From NCBI GenBank assembly GCA_007692455.1, contig RECC01000060.1, positions 37,416 to 101,415 of the forward strand: 64,000 bases of DNA, given 5' to 3'. This stretch comes from Alkalibacterium sp. (GTDB lineage: Bacteria; Bacillota; Bacilli; Lactobacillales; Carnobacteriaceae_A). Positions 47,552 to 54,851 of this stretch are shown here, in pieces (positions within the stretch are counted from its first letter, which is position 1; each line of letters opens with the position of its first letter). Below the pieces are notes generated by a model that saw only the letters and a program-made list of their open reading frames with translations, searched no databases and was not told where the DNA came from. The position numbers and the translations under genes were made by a program.

Positions 47552-48163
47552 CTAGCTAATATTAATGTGTTCTTTTTTGAGATGCTCTTTTAGTTTGTCA
47601 ATGTCACCGTCGAAGACATGGCCTTTCATTCCAAGCTTTTCTGCACTCCTAATGTTCTGAGGTAAATCGTCAACGAAGAAACAGTCTTCTGGATTGAGAT
47701 TAAATTCAGCGAAAAACAATTTGTAAATTTCTGGATCCGGCTTAATCAGTTTCCAGTCAGATGACAGGAAAATACCCTCGAAATAATTCAGACCGGGGAT
47801 GATGTGCTTGAACTGATGAAAATCCTGGGATACATTAGACAGCAGGTACAAGTTGTATCCATTTTGATTAAGTTGGCTGATGATACTTTCCATTTCACTG
47901 ATGGGCGTCATACCGGTGTACCAGTCGCTAAGGATAGTCCGTGCTGTCTCGTGAAGGTTATCTGGGAGCTTGAGGAGTACACGGTCAATGAGCTCATTAT
48001 TGGTCAAGGTTCCTTTGTCGTACTCCTGCCACTCGCCGGCATAAAAGATTGCGTCAAGCAGCTCCTTCTGTTCAGCCGAGTCCAACGTATAGTTATTAAT
48101 AAACGTTTCAGGATTGTATCGAATCAGGACATTTCCCATATCAAATACGATCGATTGAATCAA
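47552..48163 (-). CDS. HAD-superfamily phosphatase, YihX-like
   Basis: A 203-residue haloacid-dehalogenase family hydrolase. Motif I is FDMGNVLIRY (about 7-16; the DxGNV form of the YihX group), motif II LYLLSNVS (about 103-110), motif III LIKPDPEIY (about 142-150, Lys present) and motif IV FFVDDLPQNI (about 163-172). YihX removes phosphate from alpha-glucose-1-phosphate in E. coli; here the substrate is not known. Coding-strand AAAAAGGTGTGAAT precedes the start. Confidence 0.9.
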   Translation of the reverse strand: MIQSIVFDMGNVLIRYNPETFINNYTLDSAEQKELLDAIFYAGEWQEYDKGTLTNNELIDRVLLKLPDNLHETARTILSDWYTGMTPISEMESIISQLNQNGYNLYLLSNVSQDFHQFKHIIPGLNYFEGIFLSSDWKLIKPDPEIYKLFFAEFNLNPEDCFFVDDLPQNIRSAEKLGMKGHVFDGDIDKLKEHLKKEHINIS

Positions 48164-48258
48164 ACTAATTCACACCTTTTTGTTTGGATTTATGAATCTT
48201 GTCTTAACCATACATTTTATTAGGAAGAGTGTAAACTGTAAAAGATAGTTTCCAGATA

Positions 48259-48287
48259 TTGACATTGATACAAAACACTGGTATGAT
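48259..48287 (+). promoter_or_regulatory. tRNA promoter
   Basis: Perfect TTGACA (48259-48264), 17-base spacer, TATGAT (48282-48287), with a start expected about 13 bases before the tRNA. Confidence 0.85.
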
Positions 48288-48306
48288 AGCCTTTGTTGAG
48301 TATACA

Positions 48307-48390
48307 GCGCACGTGGCGGAATGGTAGACGCGCCAGCTTGAGGGGCTGGTGGGGCGATGCCCCGTGGAAGTTCGAGTCTTCTCGTGCGCA
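48307..48390 (+). tRNA. tRNA-Leu (anticodon GAG)
   Basis: An 84-base class II tRNA: acceptor arms GCGCACG / CGTGCGC with discriminator A; D-loop region GGCGGAATGGTAGACGC; anticodon stem CCAGC / GCTGG (48333-48337, 48345-48349) with loop TTGAGGG, giving GAG at 48340-48342; a long variable arm TGGGGCGATGCCCCG; T-loop GTTCGAGTC. The 3' CCA is not encoded. It reads CUC and CUU codons. Confidence 0.96.
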
Positions 48391-48407
48391 TAAAATTAAA
48401 GGTATTC

Positions 48408-48450
48408 AAAAAGCTATGACTGTTCCTTCCGGAGCGGCCATAGCTTTTTC
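48408..48450 (+). terminator. Terminator after tRNA-Leu
   Basis: Stem AAAAAGCTATG / CATAGCTTTTT with a partly paired interior, ending in T5. Confidence 0.85.
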
Positions 48451-48512
48451 TGTATATTTTGATTCAGTTTCTTTAAACTATAGTTAACTAACTTACATAA
48501 GGAGAGGATAGT

Positions 48513-48872
48513 GTGATTAAGGGAAGCTGTCTTTGTGGGAAGACTCAGGTCAATGCCGATTTCATGAAAAACCAGATAATTGTTTGTCACTGCAGTATGT
48601 GTCTTAAACAGGCTGCCGGACCGATATTTTACTCGTATGGACTCAGCTTAGACGACTATCGTTTTACTGAAACATCAGAAGTGGCTATCTTTGCATCATC
48701 GGAAAATGCAGAGAGAGGATTCTGCCAATCTTGTGGAACCTTCTTGTTTATGAGATATAAAAAAGACACAAGTACTTACTTTAATATTGAACTGTTTGAT
48801 GAAATCGACAAATCTCTTGCTAAAGAAATTCACCTGAAAGATAAGAAAGGCTACTACTCGCTAACGACTTGA
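48513..48872 (+). CDS. GFA/CENP-V-family zinc protein
   Basis: A 119-residue protein of the glutathione-dependent formaldehyde-activating enzyme (GFA)/CENP-V family. The zinc-binding cysteines are visible: CLCG (about 6-9), CHCSMC (about 25-30) and CQSCG (about 71-75). Catalytic activity is doubtful for most members. The GTG start at 48513 follows AAGGAGAGG. It has no operon partner. Confidence 0.88.
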   Translation: MIKGSCLCGKTQVNADFMKNQIIVCHCSMCLKQAAGPIFYSYGLSLDDYRFTETSEVAIFASSENAERGFCQSCGTFLFMRYKKDTSTYFNIELFDEIDKSLAKEIHLKDKKGYYSLTT

Positions 48873-48905
48873 ACAAAAGATATACCTTCAACTATAGAAA
48901 GAAGA

Positions 48906-49652
48906 CTACTTACTCTTGGCTTCCAGATTTTCTATTTTAACAAGAAGCTGGCCAATTTTCTGATTGAGCTCTTTTATTTCTGCATGTTGAGTGTCTTCAT
49001 TCTCGTCTTCAGAAATAATAAAAAAGGAAGTAATGGTGCTGGTCAGGGCACCGAACATTCCTATGCCAGTAAGCATGAGAACCATTGCGGTAATTCTGCC
49101 TACTGCTGAGACAGGAGAAATATCGCCATAGCCGACTGTCGTTGATGTCACAAAAGCCCACCATAGCGAGTCGATAAAGTTAACATTCTCTGCGATAGAA
49201 TAGACTGTAGCACCTAGAAGCAAGACAGTACCGCTGGCATAGACCATATAGGCAAAGCCGTTTGTATTGAAAAATTTTCGAATATGTTTAGTTGCTTTCC
49301 CTATCAGACCTACTACTCTTGTCAATCGAAACATCCGCATGGTCCTGCTTAATCGTGTCAGCCTCGCAATTCTAAATAATCTGGCCATTCGAAAGACAGC
49401 AAATACTGAGTGGAATGGGATGATAGCAATCAAGTCCATGATGTTATTCTTGAAGAAGTGGCCTTTCTGATCTGATTGAAACAGTCGATAAATGTAATCA
49501 GTCGTAAATAGCAATAAGATAAGTATGTCGATTTCTCTTACTGGGGATAAGGTTAGGTCAATCAGGGCCAAACTATCCAAGATAACTAAAGAGACAGAGA
49601 ATGTAGCCAAAATGATGATAATAGGATCATAGTATTTTTTTAGTGCAGTCAT
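48906..49652 (-). CDS. Voltage-gated-type potassium channel
   Basis: A 248-residue six-helix ion channel. An S4-like segment with regularly spaced arginines (about 88-108; RLFRIARLTRLSRTMRMFRL) precedes the pore, whose filter is STTVGYGD (about 171-178), a potassium-selective signature. The C-terminus (about 212-248) is a short acidic coiled coil, possibly for tetramer assembly. It has no RCK domain. Voltage sensing is likely from the S4 charges but not shown. Confidence 0.92.
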   Translation of the reverse strand: MTALKKYYDPIIIILATFSVSLVILDSLALIDLTLSPVREIDILILLLFTTDYIYRLFQSDQKGHFFKNNIMDLIAIIPFHSVFAVFRMARLFRIARLTRLSRTMRMFRLTRVVGLIGKATKHIRKFFNTNGFAYMVYASGTVLLLGATVYSIAENVNFIDSLWWAFVTSTTVGYGDISPVSAVGRITAMVLMLTGIGMFGALTSTITSFFIISEDENEDTQHAEIKELNQKIGQLLVKIENLEAKSK

Positions 49653-49892
49653 TTTATTCCCACTTTCAAATATGTAATCTAGCGCAAGATAAGCTGTTCG
49701 TCGATTTTGACGAGCATTTTTTTATACCCTTTTGTATTCAAATCTAAATTAAAACTAGCCGCCAACTTTAAATTGATGATAATTCATAGCATATCATAAT
49801 CAAAAGTCTGGGTCTATTTGATTTCAATATACTATTAGTAATGCACACTTCTAGTTTTTATCGTAATTTTAAAACGAATTGCATCTCAGCCC

Positions 49893-49912
49893 ATTTACCC
49901 TTATAGGTATAG
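49893..49912. promoter_or_regulatory. CsoR/CstR-like operator, site 1
   Basis: ATTTACCCTTATAGGTATAG keeps the TACC...GGTA arms of the two sites next to the sulfur operon but is more distant (about 460 bases before the first gene). It is the weakest of the three. Confidence 0.4.
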
Positions 49913-50113
49913 GGGTTTTTTAATTTCTACATAAAGAAGCTTTATTTGCCTAAATAGATAGCAGGAATACTGTTCATTTGATGTTTTTCAATTAAGGGCG
50001 GTGGGGTATATGAATGTATACAATAAAAGGTTTTTTGATTTTAAAATCGAATTGACTCCTTTTCTCCCTTTTCTTTTTTGATAAAAACGAATAAAGTCGT
50101 TTTCTGTTTTTCC

Positions 50114-50128
50114 TGATAATGATTATCA
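50114..50128. promoter_or_regulatory. Fur box (perfect 7-1-7)
   Basis: TGATAATGATTATCA is a perfect Fur box, the same as the one before rnfC apart from the central base. It lies 118 bases before the -35 of the sulfur operon, too far for simple promoter blocking, so the regulated transcript is uncertain. Confidence 0.75.
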
Positions 50129-50245
50129 TAGTTTAAAATTCACAAAGTACAAGGAATTAACACAACTTATTTTTAAAAAACATTAATATAACAACTTTTT
50201 TCGTTTGTTTCCAGCTGTTCAAAAGAACAAATTTAAATAACTTGC

Positions 50246-50275
50246 TTGACAAATATACCTCATAGGGTATATGCT
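50246..50275 (+). promoter_or_regulatory. Promoter of the sulfur operon
   Basis: Perfect TTGACA (50246-50251) with TATATG (16-base spacer) or TATGCT (18-base spacer) as -10. The whole spacer is covered by a CsoR/CstR-like operator, the ideal place for repression. Confidence 0.8.
50253..50272. promoter_or_regulatory. CsoR/CstR-like operator, site 2
   Basis: ATATACCTCATAGGGTATAT is a nearly perfect palindrome with ATACC/GGTAT arms, typical of DUF156-type repressors (CsoR, CstR). It sits between the -35 and -10 of the sulfur operon. Confidence 0.7.
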
Positions 50276-50332
50276 GTTTACAGGTTGTTGAAATGAGAAT
50301 AACATTTTTAATCAAAATATTTCAACATTATA

Positions 50333-50352
50333 ATATACCTGTACGGGTAAAA
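50333..50352. promoter_or_regulatory. CsoR/CstR-like operator, site 3
   Basis: ATATACCTGTACGGGTAAAA shares the first eight bases and the GGGTA block with site 2. It lies in the 5' leader 20 bases before the first start codon. Confidence 0.6.
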
Positions 50353-50371
50353 AACGAAAGAGGGATACGAT

Positions 50372-50851
50372 ATGAGCGAACAGAAAAAAACCAATATCAT
50401 TTTATTCAGTGGAGATTACGACAAGGCGATGGCTGCATACATTATTGCCAATGGAGCAGCTGCTTATGATCATGAGGTGACTATTTTTCATACTTTCTGG
50501 GGGCTAAATGCCCTGCGTAAGGATGAGCCGATTCAGGCTAAAAAGAATCTGCTGGAAAAGGCGTTTGGCAAAATCATGCCAAGAGGTCCGGAAAAGATGG
50601 GACTGTCCAACATGAACTTTATGGGCATTGGTCCGAAATTAATTAAAAAAGTCATGAAAAAACATAATGCCATGCCATTATCTGATTTAATCGAAATGGC
50701 TGAGGAACAGGATATCAATCTGGTTGCCTGCACGATGACCATGGATCTGCTTGGTCTGGATAAAGCTGAAATGAGAGAAACCAGTGAATATGCTGGAGTG
50801 GCAGCTTACTTGGCAGAAGCAGAAGACGGCGGCGTCAACATGTTCATTTAA
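50372..50851 (+). CDS. DsrE/DsrF-like sulfur-relay protein (YrkE-like)
   Basis: A 159-residue DsrE/F/H-like protein, the type once called peroxiredoxin family. Signs are NIILFSGDYDKAMAAYIIANGAAA near the N-terminus, VTIFHTFWGLNALRK, and one conserved Cys in NLVACTMTMDLLGL (about 115-128), which can carry a persulfide. Such proteins hand sulfane sulfur between TusA and rhodaneses. AAAGAGGG lies seven bases before ATG 50372. Gene order with the following TusA/rhodanese/dioxygenase/TauE genes matches Bacillus yrkE-F-H-I-J. Confidence 0.9.
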   Translation: MSEQKKTNIILFSGDYDKAMAAYIIANGAAAYDHEVTIFHTFWGLNALRKDEPIQAKKNLLEKAFGKIMPRGPEKMGLSNMNFMGIGPKLIKKVMKKHNAMPLSDLIEMAEEQDINLVACTMTMDLLGLDKAEMRETSEYAGVAAYLAEAEDGGVNMFI

Positions 50852-50902
50852 AATAACAAAATCTATGACACAGGTTTAATTAATCCAAAGGAGATGAAAC
50901 TA

Positions 50903-52591
50903 GTGAGAGAAATGGAACACGATATATTAGTCGATGCAAAAGGCCTGGCTTGTCCTATGCCAATCGTTCGAACAAAGAAGGCGTTAAAGGACGTTGCTTC
51001 CGGTTCAATCGTTGAAGTACAGGCAACGGACAAAGGCTCTACAGCTGATTTGACAGCCTGGGCAAATAAAGCCGGACACGATTATCTGGGAACGGTTGAA
51101 AACGACGGGGTACTGAAACACTATCTTCGTGCTGCAGGTGAAGAAAAAGAGACAACGCCGTATACAAATATTGTCCAGAATGACGAGTTGCAGAACCTGC
51201 TTAACAGCAATACTGAATTGACAGTTTTGGATGTGCGAGAAAAAGAAGAATTTGAAGAGTATCATATCCCGTCAGCGGTATCGATTCCGTTAGGCGAACT
51301 GGAAGAAAAAATGAATGAGCTGGATACTGATAAACCTGTATATGTTGTCTGCCGTACAGGAAACCGCAGTGACATGGCTGCCCACATGCTATCCGACAAT
51401 GGGTTCAGCAATGTAGTCAACGTCAAGCCGGGCATGAGTGAATGGAATGAGGAGGAAGCAAACGTGAGCGTAACAGCTATGACACCTAAGGAATTATCAC
51501 AAAGAGTAATTCAGAAAGATGAATTGTTTATCCTGGATGTTCGAAACGAAGATGCTTTTGAAGACTGGAAAGTGGACGGCGAAGGATTCGACTACTTGAA
51601 CATCCCGTATTTTGATCTCCTGGATGGAGTGGAAGATGTTCTTCCGCAGATTCCTTCAGACAAAGAACTGCTGGTAGTTTGCGCGAAGGAAGGGTCTTCT
51701 GTAATGGTAGCTGAAATGCTGGCCGAAGAAGGGGTCTCGTCTTCTTACTTGGAAGGTGGAATGAAAGCCTGGAGTGAATACCTGGAGCCTGTCAAGGTAG
51801 CTGATTTGAACGATGGTGGCGAACTGTTCCAGTTCGTCCGACTCGGAAAAGGCTGCCTGTCATACATGGTCGTTTCCGGAGATGAAGCGGTCGTTATCGA
51901 TTCAGCCCGAACAACGGATCCTTACTTGAAACTTGCAAAGGAAAAAGGTGTGTCAATTACAAACGTCCTGGACACTCACCTGCATGCGGATCACATTTCT
52001 GGAGGGCGAACCATCGCTCAGAATACAGGAGCAAGTTACTGGTTGCCGCCAAAAGATGCTGAAGAAGCGACTTTTGACTTTGAGCCACTCGAAGAAGGGG
52101 CACATCTGCAAGTTGGAGCAACTAAAATTGATGTGAAAGCATTATATACTCCAGGTCATACCATCGGCTCAACGTCTTTCATAGTCGATGATGCTTACCT
52201 GCTGTCAGGAGATATTCTGTTTGTTGATTCCATTGGCCGTCCGGATCTAGCTGGAAAAGCGGATGACTGGGTGAGTGATTTAAGAAGCTCTCTATATGAC
52301 ACGTACCAGAGTTTATCTGAAGACTTGACGGTTTTGCCTGCTCACTTCATGATTGTGGATGAACTAAATGAGGATGGAAGCGTAGCTGAAAAGCTGGGTG
52401 TCCTGTTCGAGAAAAATCACGGACTGAACATCGATGATGAAGAAGAATTCCGCTCTGCAGTTACGGATAATCTGCCGCCTCAGCCAAATGCTTATCAGGA
52501 TATCCGTCAGACGAATATGGGTAAAATAGCACCAGATGAAGAAGAGCAGCGCGAAATGGAAATTGGACCTAATCGCTGTGCGGTCCGTTAA
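50903..52591 (+). CDS. TusA-rhodanese-rhodanese-persulfide dioxygenase fusion
   Basis: A 562-residue multidomain protein. In order: TusA (about 3-75, Cys17 in ACPMP), rhodanese 1 (about 88-180, active Cys150 in CRTGNRS), rhodanese 2 (about 195-285, Cys260 in CAKEGSS) and a metallo-beta-lactamase ETHE1-like persulfide dioxygenase (about 295-530; His359, His361, Asp363, His364 in THLHADH; then GHTIGSTSF and [15 protein letters not shown]). It corresponds to YrkF joined to YrkH of Bacillus and, in domain content, to CstA plus CstB of Staphylococcus. It should oxidise persulfides and move sulfane sulfur. The start is GTG 50903 (GGAG nine bases upstream; ATG 50894 overlaps the site). An internal GAGGAGGAAG with GTG 51464 marks the old gene boundary. 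Confidence 0.93.
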   Translation: MREMEHDILVDAKGLACPMPIVRTKKALKDVASGSIVEVQATDKGSTADLTAWANKAGHDYLGTVENDGVLKHYLRAAGEEKETTPYTNIVQNDELQNLLNSNTELTVLDVREKEEFEEYHIPSAVSIPLGELEEKMNELDTDKPVYVVCRTGNRSDMAAHMLSDNGFSNVVNVKPGMSEWNEEEANVSVTAMTPKELSQRVIQKDELFILDVRNEDAFEDWKVDGEGFDYLNIPYFDLLDGVEDVLPQIPSDKELLVVCAKEGSSVMVAEMLAEEGVSSSYLEGGMKAWSEYLEPVKVADLNDGGELFQFVRLGKGCLSYMVVSGDEAVVIDSARTTDPYLKLAKEKGVSITNVLDTHLHADHISGGRTIAQNTGASYWLPPKDAEEATFDFEPLEEGAHLQVGATKIDVKALYTPGHTIGSTSFIVDDAYLLSGDILFVDSIGRPDLAGKADDWVSDLRSSLYDTYQSLSEDLTVLPAHFMIVDELNEDGSVAEKLGVLFEKNHGLNIDDEEEFRSAVTDNLPPQPNAYQDIRQTNMGKIAPDEEEQREMEIGPNRCAVR

Positions 52592-52639
52592 TCAATTATT
52601 TAAATTAATAAAAAATAGATATTAAAAGGAGAATGTAAA

Positions 52640-52867
52640 ATGAACGCAGATAAAGTATTAGATGCCAAAGGGTTAGCTTGCCCAATGCCAATTGTTAAGA
52701 CAAGAAAAGAAATGAAGACAATGAACACAGGTGAAATTTTAGAAGTACAGGCAACCGATAAAGGGGCCTTGAAAGATTTCCAGGCCTGGGCAAAGTCTTC
52801 CGGCCACGAATTACTTGGAACAAATGAATCAGATGATGTTTTAACTTTCCACATTCAAAAAGGGTAA
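52640..52867 (+). CDS. TusA-family sulfurtransferase (YrkI-like)
   Basis: A 75-residue TusA protein with the persulfide Cys in [19 protein letters not shown] (about 7-25). It is closely similar to the TusA domain of the preceding fusion, so the operon holds two TusA units. An AAAGGAG site precedes ATG 52640. It probably carries sulfane sulfur between the rhodanese domains and acceptors. Confidence 0.94.
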   Translation: MNADKVLDAKGLACPMPIVKTRKEMKTMNTGEILEVQATDKGALKDFQAWAKSSGHELLGTNESDDVLTFHIQKG

Positions 52868-52933
52868 TAATCACGAGGCAAGGGGGGCGACTGTGCCCCT
52901 CTTTTCCTTAGTAAATGAGTTAGGAGGATTTTT

Positions 52934-53716
52934 ATGGAGATTTCTTACATTATTACGATTTTTCTCATCGGTTTTATTGGGTCATTTGTTTCCGGTATGG
53001 TCGGTGTGGGAGGGTCAATTATCAAATACCCGATGCTGCTGTTTATTCCCCCACTATTGGGATTCAGCGCACTGACAGCTCATGAAGTTTCCGGTATCAG
53101 TGCTGTCCAGGTATTCTTTGCAACCATTGCAGGGGTGTGGGCGTATAAGGGTACAGGTTATCTGCACCGTAAACTGGTTCTATTTATGGGAAGCAGCATT
53201 TTAGTAGGGAGCTTCATAGGGGCCTTTGCATCGGGCTTCTTCCAGGAGAACGCTGTTAATCTAGTCTATGCGATTTTAGCAACGATTGCGGTCGTCATGA
53301 TTTTAATGCCTAAAAAACAAATTCCAGATCAGCCGGCACACCTAATTTCTTTCAATAAACCACTCGCATCCAGTCTCTCTTTTGTCGTCGGAGTAGCGTC
53401 CGGTATCGTTGGTGCAGCTGGTTCATTCCTGCTGATTCCGATTATGCTGACTGTCTTGAAACTGCCGACTCGGGTGACCATTGCGACGTCACTAGCCGTC
53501 ACGTTTTTATCTTCCATAGGATCAACTGTTGGTAAAGTAGCTACGAATCAGGTATTGTTTGCTCCGGCAGCTGTCATGATTGTTGCCAGTCTGATTGCTT
53601 CTCCGATAGGTGCTAAAATTGGTCAACGCACGAATACTAAAGTACTTCAGTGGATTCTTGCCATGCTTATTTTGGGTACCTCTATCCAGATTTGGTATAA
53701 TCTTTTGTGGTCATAA
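52934..53716 (+). CDS. TauE/SafE-family sulfite/sulfur-anion exporter (YrkJ-like)
   Basis: A 260-residue TauE/SafE membrane protein with about eight helices and the repeated motifs GMVGVGGSIIKYPMLL (about 21-36) and SGIVGAAGSFLLIPIML (about 156-172). In cst- and yrk-type operons this protein is thought to export sulfite or thiosulfate made by persulfide oxidation. It starts 67 bases after the TusA gene with TAGGAGG upstream and is the last gene of the operon. Confidence 0.92.
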   Translation: MEISYIITIFLIGFIGSFVSGMVGVGGSIIKYPMLLFIPPLLGFSALTAHEVSGISAVQVFFATIAGVWAYKGTGYLHRKLVLFMGSSILVGSFIGAFASGFFQENAVNLVYAILATIAVVMILMPKKQIPDQPAHLISFNKPLASSLSFVVGVASGIVGAAGSFLLIPIMLTVLKLPTRVTIATSLAVTFLSSIGSTVGKVATNQVLFAPAAVMIVASLIASPIGAKIGQRTNTKVLQWILAMLILGTSIQIWYNLLWS

Positions 53717-53804
53717 TCAATTTCAGCCACTCTGAAACTGAATAAGTAAATAGCTTTCTGGATTATCTACAAACTGAATAGCAAAATAGAAGTAAATATC
53801 TCAA

Positions 53805-53841
53805 AAATAACCCATTCACATTTGTCGTGAACGGGTTATTT
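53805..53841. terminator. Bidirectional terminator
   Basis: Stem AAATAACCCATTCAC / GTGAACGGGTTATTT (one mismatch), seven-base loop, between the sulfur operon and the convergent DUF1801 gene. Confidence 0.88.
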
Positions 53842-53855
53842 ACATTAGGATAACT

Positions 53856-54227
53856 TTATTTGCGCCAAAAAGTCGTATAGTCAGCTTTATCATCAATATT
53901 GAACTGGATAATGTCTTTCAGCAGCGTATAATCAACTGGCTGACTCCATTTAATTCGAAAAATCTCCTTTGTGGCTTCATAACCGCCAGCCGCAATTTCC
54001 GTTTCAAATTGATTTAATGCTGTTTTTTCCGGTGCCACTGCAATGTGTTTCTTTGATGCACTAAATCCGATTATATATGTCCCATGATTGGTGTACATAG
54101 GCTGATTCCAGCCGACTTTCTTATCAAGATTAGGAAATTCTTCATCTATCCATGCGAATAAGTCTGCCAGTCGCTGCTTGTGTTCTTCCGCTTCCAGTTT
54201 ATCAAGAAATTCAGTAAAGGATACCAT
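53856..54227 (-). CDS. DUF1801/YdhG-like protein
   Basis: A 123-residue protein of the YdhG/DUF1801 type, recognised by KVGWNQPMYTNHGTYIIGFSA (in part about 39-58), SKKHIAVAPEK and the basic-aromatic end. Some members have been called iron chaperones (frataxin-like fold), but their role is uncertain. The start is set at 54227: the coding strand reads GGAGGCAGAGAGA before ATG. Open frame extends upstream to 54362 with no ribosome site. Confidence 0.82.
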   Translation of the reverse strand: MVSFTEFLDKLEAEEHKQRLADLFAWIDEEFPNLDKKVGWNQPMYTNHGTYIIGFSASKKHIAVAPEKTALNQFETEIAAGGYEATKEIFRIKWSQPVDYTLLKDIIQFNIDDKADYTTFWRK

Positions 54228-54326
54228 TCTCTCTGCCTCCATATAACTTTTCTGTACTCGTATAATTAGGTTCATTATAGCACAGTGTATGTATTGGCGC
54301 GGGTAAATGTAAAGAAGGCAGAAGAT

Positions 54327-54355
54327 TAGACAACGATTTTCATTAGTGCTATAGT
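54327..54355 (+). promoter_or_regulatory. Promoter of the marR-ABC exporter operon
   Basis: TAGACA (54327-54332), 17-base spacer, TATAGT (54350-54355) with a TGC extension. Confidence 0.75.
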
Positions 54356-54365
54356 TGTCCATATT

Positions 54366-54379
54366 GTTGCGAGCGCAAC
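54366..54379. promoter_or_regulatory. Candidate MarR operator
   Basis: GTTGCGAGCGCAAC is a six-plus-six palindrome with a two-base centre, placed just after the transcription start and 23 bases before the marR-type gene, where self-repression would act. Confidence 0.55.
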
Positions 54380-54401
54380 CAAATGATACGGGAGTGATAA
54401 C

Positions 54402-54830
54402 ATGGAATATTTGATGAGATATATCAACCGGACGTCCAGATTGTCAGAGCTATACCGGAATGACAAGATGAAAGAGTATGATTTAAGAGGGATGCATCAC
54501 ACCTATATATTAAATATTTGTCGTAACCCAGGAGTTTCACAGGAGGATCTGGCACAACTGATTTTTGTCAATAAAAGCAATGTTGCTAGACAACTGTCAG
54601 TACTTGAGAAGAAAGGGTACATAATACGCAAGAAATGCCATCAGGATGCGAGACGGTTACTCGTTTATCCCACAGATAAGGCGAAGGATGTTTATCCGAA
54701 AGTTGTAGAGATTTTGAAAAAATGGAATGAAATTATAGTTGAAGGAATACCAGAAGAGGAACAAGCTGTACTGGAGAGACAGTTGAAATGTATGATGGAA
54801 AAAGCCAGAGCAGAAGTTCAGGACTTTTAA
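54402..54830 (+). CDS. MarR-family transcriptional regulator
   Basis: A 142-residue winged-helix repressor with the MarR pattern: GVSQEDLAQLIFVNKSNVAR (about 44-63) as helix-turn-helix, LSVLEKKGYIIRKK and a wing with the DARR motif. It is first in an operon with two ABC exporter genes and probably represses it until a drug or other ligand binds. GGGAG precedes ATG 54402. Confidence 0.93.
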   Translation: MEYLMRYINRTSRLSELYRNDKMKEYDLRGMHHTYILNICRNPGVSQEDLAQLIFVNKSNVARQLSVLEKKGYIIRKKCHQDARRLLVYPTDKAKDVYPKVVEILKKWNEIIVEGIPEEEQAVLERQLKCMMEKARAEVQDF

Positions 54831-54851
54831 TAAATAGAGAGGCCGTTTGTT

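Larger units (their letters stand above)
49653..50371. other. Regulatory intergenic region before the sulfur operon
   Basis: About 720 bases without a credible gene. Elements in order: a + strand hairpin GTTCGTC/GACGAGC with seven T residues (49696-49723), a first CsoR/CstR-like site (49893-49912), a perfect Fur box (50114-50128), the TTGACA promoter (50246) overlapped by a second CsoR/CstR-like site (50253-50272), an inverted repeat GTTGAAAT...ATTTCAAC (50286-50326) and a third CsoR/CstR-like site (50333-50352). Confidence 0.65.

Noticed and set aside
47804-48223. 139-codon + strand ORF opposite the HAD phosphatase gene
   Set aside because: It is antisense to a gene with all four HAD motifs, has no ribosome site and resembles no family.
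49696-49723. Terminator hairpin on the + strand behind the channel gene
   Set aside because: It has a fair stem and seven T residues, but no + strand gene leads into it; it was kept only as a note in the region description.
50010-50081. 23-codon ORF (MNVYNKRFFDF...) in the gap before the sulfur operon
   Set aside because: The upstream GGGCGGTGGGG is not a convincing ribosome site, and the sequence is simple Phe/Pro-rich.
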